The notes beneath the pieces were generated by a model, which searched no databases, was not told the origin of the DNA, and worked only from the letters and a program-made list of their open reading frames with translations. From contig NZ_BJDJ01000019.1 in assembly GCF_005405085.1 (NCBI RefSeq), forward strand, positions 1-64,000: a stretch of DNA of 64,000 nucleotides, read 5' to 3'. This stretch comes from Lactiplantibacillus daowaiensis. GTDB lineage: Bacteria > Bacillota > Bacilli > Lactobacillales > Lactobacillaceae. Below, one piece after another: positions 60,628 through 64,000 of the stretch (the first letter of the stretch is position 1; every line of letters begins with the position of its first letter). The translations under genes and the position numbers were made by a program.

Positions 60628-61131
60628 TTAATCGCCATCGTAAGATACCTTTCGATCTGGTATATTATAAAATTTATATTTTCTGATGCTATTACAACAA
60701 GATGAAATTTCATTTTCATCGGCATCATAAACCACATGGCCCTTGATAGTTACAAACTCACTTTCAAGTTCACCAAGATTATATTTTTTCCGATTAACCA
60801 TATTGAAACTTGCCGCAAAAGTATTTCCTGTATTTACAACAACACTATCTAATTCAGCTCTTCCTTGAACAACATCCTCATAAGAGGAACCAAAATAAAC
60901 TCCTGGAACCTCCTCCTCGTCTTCGTCAACTTTTATACTTAAGCTTGCATCCCAATTATCATAAATAGTTCGAACAGCTTCCCAAAGTGATTCCGCTTCA
61001 AGATCCGAGTCCACGGGACTATCAATCATATATTGACAGAATACTTGTTTGAATTTGAGATCAAGTGCTAGCTCATTATAATAACGCACTCTGGCATACA
61101 AATAATCAAACACATAAGTAATATTTGCCAT
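60628..61131 (-). CDS. Orphan acidic protein, probably acquired
   Basis: A 167-aa soluble protein, acidic in the middle (DEDEEEVPG), rich in Tyr, Asn and Asp, with no recognised domain. TAAGGTG lies seven bases before the ATG at 61131; the frame extends to an ATG at 61236 without a ribosome site. It is visibly AT-richer than its neighbours and uses codons such as ATA and AGA more often, suggesting transfer. It sits between the XRE gene and endonuclease III. Function unknown. Confidence 0.6.
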   Translation of the reverse strand: MANITYVFDYLYARVRYYNELALDLKFKQVFCQYMIDSPVDSDLEAESLWEAVRTIYDNWDASLSIKVDEDEEEVPGVYFGSSYEDVVQGRAELDSVVVNTGNTFAASFNMVNRKKYNLGELESEFVTIKGHVVYDADENEISSCCNSIRKYKFYNIPDRKVSYDGD

Positions 61132-61251
61132 CCAATCACACCTTACTTTACTCTTCTTGATTGCTATCGGGGTCTTCATCATATTCTTTATGACATTAGA
61201 CATACTTTTCAAACCATTCAAACTTGATTTTGACATTCTAGGAACAATTGG

Positions 61252-61902
61252 CTAAAGCCCAGATTCATTTTCTTCATTTAATTTATCACAATCAATAATC
61301 AGCTGACAGACCTCTTTGTCTGGCATGAGCTTCATGGAATACTTGCGCCCATATTCGATCATAGTGTGATGCGCTTGATGTAATTCATTGGGATCTAAGA
61401 CCCCAACGATTTTTTGCTCGACTTGCAATGGCGTTGCCGCCTGTTCGATAAAGTGAAGCCGCTTGGAAATCGCTGACACATGTGTATCGACCGCAAAGGT
61501 ATTTTGTTCAAAGACATCACTCAAAACCACATTAGCGGTCTTGCGCCCGGCTCCAGGCAATGCCATAATCCCTTTCCGGTCAGTGGGAACCACGTCATTT
61601 AATTCTTCGTGAACGATACGTGCTGTTTTAATGATATTCTTGGCTTTATTGTGGAATAGCCCAACACTCTTAATAATTTGTTCCACATCGGTCACATCCG
61701 CAACCATTAAATCTTTCGGTTCCGGATATCTCGCAAATAATACTGGTGTCACTTTATTTACCGAAACATCGGTCGCTTGGGCACTTAGAATCACCGAAAC
61801 TAAGTATTGAAACGGTGTCCGTGAATCCAGTGAAGGACCAACTGGCCCAATATCAGCTTCCATTTGATGAATGGCCCATACAATCTGTTCGTCTTTTAAC
61901 AT
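61252..61902 (-). CDS. nth: Endonuclease III lacking the iron-sulfur cluster motif
   Basis: A 216-aa DNA glycosylase/AP lyase. The helix-hairpin-helix LPGAGRKTANVVLSDVF carries the catalytic Lys, and FAVDTHVSAISKRL the catalytic Asp. It removes oxidised pyrimidines. The usual C-terminal C-x6-C-x2-C-x5-C motif is not present (YSMKLMPDKEVCQLIIDC has only two Cys), so no 4Fe-4S cluster is expected. Start at ATG 61902 or GTG 61911; the spacing to GGGGAG is unusual for both. Confidence 0.9.
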   Translation of the reverse strand: MLKDEQIVWAIHQMEADIGPVGPSLDSRTPFQYLVSVILSAQATDVSVNKVTPVLFARYPEPKDLMVADVTDVEQIIKSVGLFHNKAKNIIKTARIVHEELNDVVPTDRKGIMALPGAGRKTANVVLSDVFEQNTFAVDTHVSAISKRLHFIEQAATPLQVEQKIVGVLDPNELHQAHHTMIEYGRKYSMKLMPDKEVCQLIIDCDKLNEENESGL

Positions 61903-61997
61903 ACTCCCCACTTCTTTCGTCTTGCTTAATCGTTACCTAATATCTTACCTGAAGCTAGTGCCGCATGCACCATTAATCACATCGCTAACTGCTTAAC

Positions 61998-62948
61998 TTA
62001 AGGCCGTAATAAAATTTTACCCGCCACTTGTCCAGTTTCTAACGCAGTATGGGCTTTGGCGCCCTCGGCTAGCGGATAAATGGTTGGTTGATTGACCATT
62101 ATTTGTCCATTTAAGACGTACTTAAACAAACGATCAGCGCGCTGTTGGCGTGAATTTGCATCAACCAAGAAGTCCCACAAATCCCCGGTCATCAAACTTT
62201 TAGAACCCGCCATTAAATCAATCGGGTCAATCTTAGGCGGATTGCCACCAGCCATCCCGTAAAAGACGACCCGTCCCCGTGGATGAATCAGGTTTAAACT
62301 TAACGGTAACGTGACCCCTGCACCGTCAAAGACGGTATCAAAGGCGGCGGTATAAGCACTCGCCCAATCACTTTGACGTAAGAAGACTTGCTTAGCACCC
62401 AGCGATAAAGCAAGTTGTCGTTTAGCTTCAGTAGAAGCCACCCCATAAACTTGGACCCCATCAGCAATTAAGATTTGCGTCAATAATTGGCCCACGCCAC
62501 CACTGATGCCATGAATCAAGACGCGGTCATTAGGTTGGTTTTGCGCTAAATCATGGGCCAAAAAGTCAGCGGTTAAGCCTTGCAGGCCGATGCTAGCAGC
62601 GGTTTGATCATCAATTTGAGCCGGGACTCGAATCGCGTGGTCACTTGGGACCGCCACTAATTCGGCGTTAGCAAAAGGCACATCGACGAATAAAACCCGT
62701 TCACCGACAGTAAAATCCGACACTGCCGTCCCAACTGCAACAACTTCACCCAAACCTTCATAACCATCAATCATGGGCGTATGCGGTTCGAGATGATAAG
62801 TGCCCCGCCGCCGATAAATATCAGCAAAGTTTAAGCCGATATAAGTTGGCTTGACAAATAAGGTCGTCGCGGTCAGTTGTGGTGCACTTACCGGCCCGTA
62901 TTTTAAGACCTCCGGACCGCCAAAGTGATTGAAATATAATGCTTGCAT
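61998..62948 (-). CDS. NADPH:quinone reductase-like dehydrogenase
   Basis: A 316-aa medium-chain dehydrogenase of the zeta-crystallin/quinone oxidoreductase type, without zinc ligands. GLNFADIYRRRGTYHLEPH and GYEGLGEVVAVG are in the catalytic half; IHGISGGVGQLLTQILIADG binds NADPH. It overlaps the hydrolase gene upstream by one base (TAATG), so the two are co-translated and may act on one substrate. Confidence 0.9.
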   Translation of the reverse strand: MQALYFNHFGGPEVLKYGPVSAPQLTATTLFVKPTYIGLNFADIYRRRGTYHLEPHTPMIDGYEGLGEVVAVGTAVSDFTVGERVLFVDVPFANAELVAVPSDHAIRVPAQIDDQTAASIGLQGLTADFLAHDLAQNQPNDRVLIHGISGGVGQLLTQILIADGVQVYGVASTEAKRQLALSLGAKQVFLRQSDWASAYTAAFDTVFDGAGVTLPLSLNLIHPRGRVVFYGMAGGNPPKIDPIDLMAGSKSLMTGDLWDFLVDANSRQQRADRLFKYVLNGQIMVNQPTIYPLAEGAKAHTALETGQVAGKILLRP

Positions 62949-63757
62949 TACCCAATCATCCTTTCTGTCAATGTTGTCACAAATTCTTTAAAATAGGCCG
63001 CTAACAAGTCTGGTTGATCCAATGGCAAATTGTGACCGGCCCGTTTGAACACTCCCACGGTACTTTGTGGCTGCCGTTGCAAATAAGCTAACTGTTCTTG
63101 ATAACCGACTTGATTGTCGGCCCGACCTAACAACATCGTCTGCGGTTGCGATAAAGTTGCCGCTTGCAATTCGGGTTCAAACGAAAAACGATAGTAAGCC
63201 GAATGCGCCCGTTGTAGCTGATGAATGAACGCCACATCGCACCGGGCAATTCCGGGTAAAATTTGCTGTTGGTATGCTTGCCAAGTTTGCGGACTGAGGA
63301 TCACACTCATCTGTTCGTAAGCAGGCACTTTATTGAGATTTGTTTGATAGTTGATTGACCCATGACTTTCGGTATCATGTTGGGCCAAGATGCGTTGGTC
63401 GCTCACCGCTGTAAAAGCCGGACAAGTCGTGAAAAGCTGGCTCACATGCGAATCTTGGTACGCCAGTCCCAATGCCAAGTAGCCACCATAGGAATGGCCA
63501 ACGACTGCATAATTGGTATGACCAATCAAGGCTTGAATCGTCGCTTGAACACCGGCTAAGATAGCATCGCTATTGGCTTGTGCCAGTGGTACCGCTGGGC
63601 TTTTACCCATACCAGGTAAATCCAAATAAATCCGTTGAATCGGCTGTTGCGCCAGCAATGGTTCATACCACGCTTGCATCGACGTCATATCTAGCGCTAA
63701 TCCATGTAAAAAGACAACCGGATAACCGGTGCCAATCACTTCTGTATACAGTTGCAT
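62948..63757 (-). CDS. Alpha/beta hydrolase
   Basis: A 269-aa alpha/beta hydrolase. VVFLHGLALD is the oxyanion region, VVGHSYGGYLALG the nucleophile elbow with Ser, LLGRADNQVGY the Asp, and KRAGHNLPLDQPD the His. No signal peptide. The ATG at 63757 is chosen over a TTG at 63769. First gene of a two-gene unit with the quinone reductase-like enzyme. Confidence 0.87.
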   Translation of the reverse strand: MQLYTEVIGTGYPVVFLHGLALDMTSMQAWYEPLLAQQPIQRIYLDLPGMGKSPAVPLAQANSDAILAGVQATIQALIGHTNYAVVGHSYGGYLALGLAYQDSHVSQLFTTCPAFTAVSDQRILAQHDTESHGSINYQTNLNKVPAYEQMSVILSPQTWQAYQQQILPGIARCDVAFIHQLQRAHSAYYRFSFEPELQAATLSQPQTMLLGRADNQVGYQEQLAYLQRQPQSTVGVFKRAGHNLPLDQPDLLAAYFKEFVTTLTERMIG

Positions 63758-63843
63758 CGCACATCCCAACTTTCCATCAGCTCATTAAAATAAGCATAGC
63801 ACAATGCGTCTGGTTTTCGAGTGGTAACCTTTATCGTCTAAAA

Positions 63844-63889
63844 TAAGCGCCCCTGTAGCAGTCTATACCACTTACAAGGGCGCTTAATT
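63844..63889. terminator. Terminator of the gene at the right edge
   Basis: TAAGCGCCC.TGTA paired with TACA.GGGCGCTTA, one mismatch. Lies downstream of the minus-strand partial gene. Confidence 0.85.
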
Positions 63890-63912
63890 AGAGTCAAGCG
63901 ATGTCAATCTTT

Positions 63913-64000
63913 TTAATTTCGTGAGCGATGGCGCTGGTGACGACTTTCTTGTTGGACTAAAGCATTGGCCTTGATTTCAGTCGGATAGGCCCGACCAGCT
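63913..64000 (-). CDS. C-terminal end of an unidentified gene (partial)
   Basis: A minus-strand frame open to the window edge encodes a C-terminus with PTEIKANALVQQESRHQRHR before SRN and stop at 63913. Codon use is host-like and a terminator follows 24 bases later. Another frame is open over a shorter stretch. Too short to assign. Confidence 0.45.
   Translation of the reverse strand, partial: AGRAYPTEIKANALVQQESRHQRHRSRN

Overview
The window looks like a chromosomal segment of a Lactobacillaceae species, most like the Lactiplantibacillus group. Supporting signs are the gene families (RafP-type sugar carrier with a fused EIIA domain, EbsA, WxL surface protein, YhgE/Pip protein, pediocin-type immunity protein, a second pyrR-carA-carB locus), strong AGGAGG-type ribosome binding sites with frequent TTG/GTG starts, and cre, PyrR and WalR-type regulatory sites. 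No rRNA, tRNA, insertion sequence or prophage was seen. The species assignment is inference.

Layout. 1-890: end of an unknown gene, then a six-repeat type I-E-like CRISPR array with no cas genes in view. 892-5060: minus-strand operon of two PlsC-like acyltransferases, two GT8 glycosyltransferases and a TetR regulator, probably for an envelope glycolipid. 5070-9060: quinone oxidoreductase/HxlR pair, GT2 glycosyltransferase and membrane proteins. 9128-14200: raffinose/melibiose operon (carrier, alpha-galactosidase, AraC regulator) with a cre site. 14300-17400: small genes, several behind a shared promoter design. 17598-24364: SGNH hydrolase, NUDIX, an internally duplicated membrane protein, and an AraC-controlled flavoprotein plus FMN reductase module. 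24480-26624: lectin-WxL surface protein. 26788-32551: lspA, a pseudouridine synthase, a PyrR attenuator, pyrR, carA-like and carB-like. 32805-40816: formate-THF ligase, EbsA/RNase H, amino-acid oxidase, GH25 muramidase, nitroreductase, Dps and a membrane permease. 40990-45946: ABC transporter with two-component system, and MenA. 46145-50316: cation efflux, ECF sigma/anti-sigma, MFS efflux. 50495-56081: decayed and intact regulators, YhgE/Pip efflux, and small metabolic enzymes. 56131-64000: aldo/keto reductase, bacteriocin immunity, XRE regulator, an AT-rich orphan gene, endonuclease III, and a hydrolase/oxidoreductase pair.

Two observations stand out. (1) The CarA-like and CarB-like proteins behind pyrR are full, translationally coupled frames that have lost the residues needed for carbamoyl phosphate synthesis: the glutaminase Cys, His and Glu, the ATP-grasp E-x-N-P-R residues and glycine loop, half of the second ATP-grasp domain, and the allosteric domain. 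They are maintained with their own PyrR and PyrR-binding leader, which suggests a non-enzymatic (perhaps sensory) role. (2) Four promoters (before the GT2 gene, a 49-aa peptide, a 98-aa secreted protein and a 151-aa AMP-ligase-like fragment) carry a TTCTRAGAAAA box starting exactly 61 nt before the -10 hexamer, with a second half-site at +21. This defines a local regulon whose regulator is unknown.
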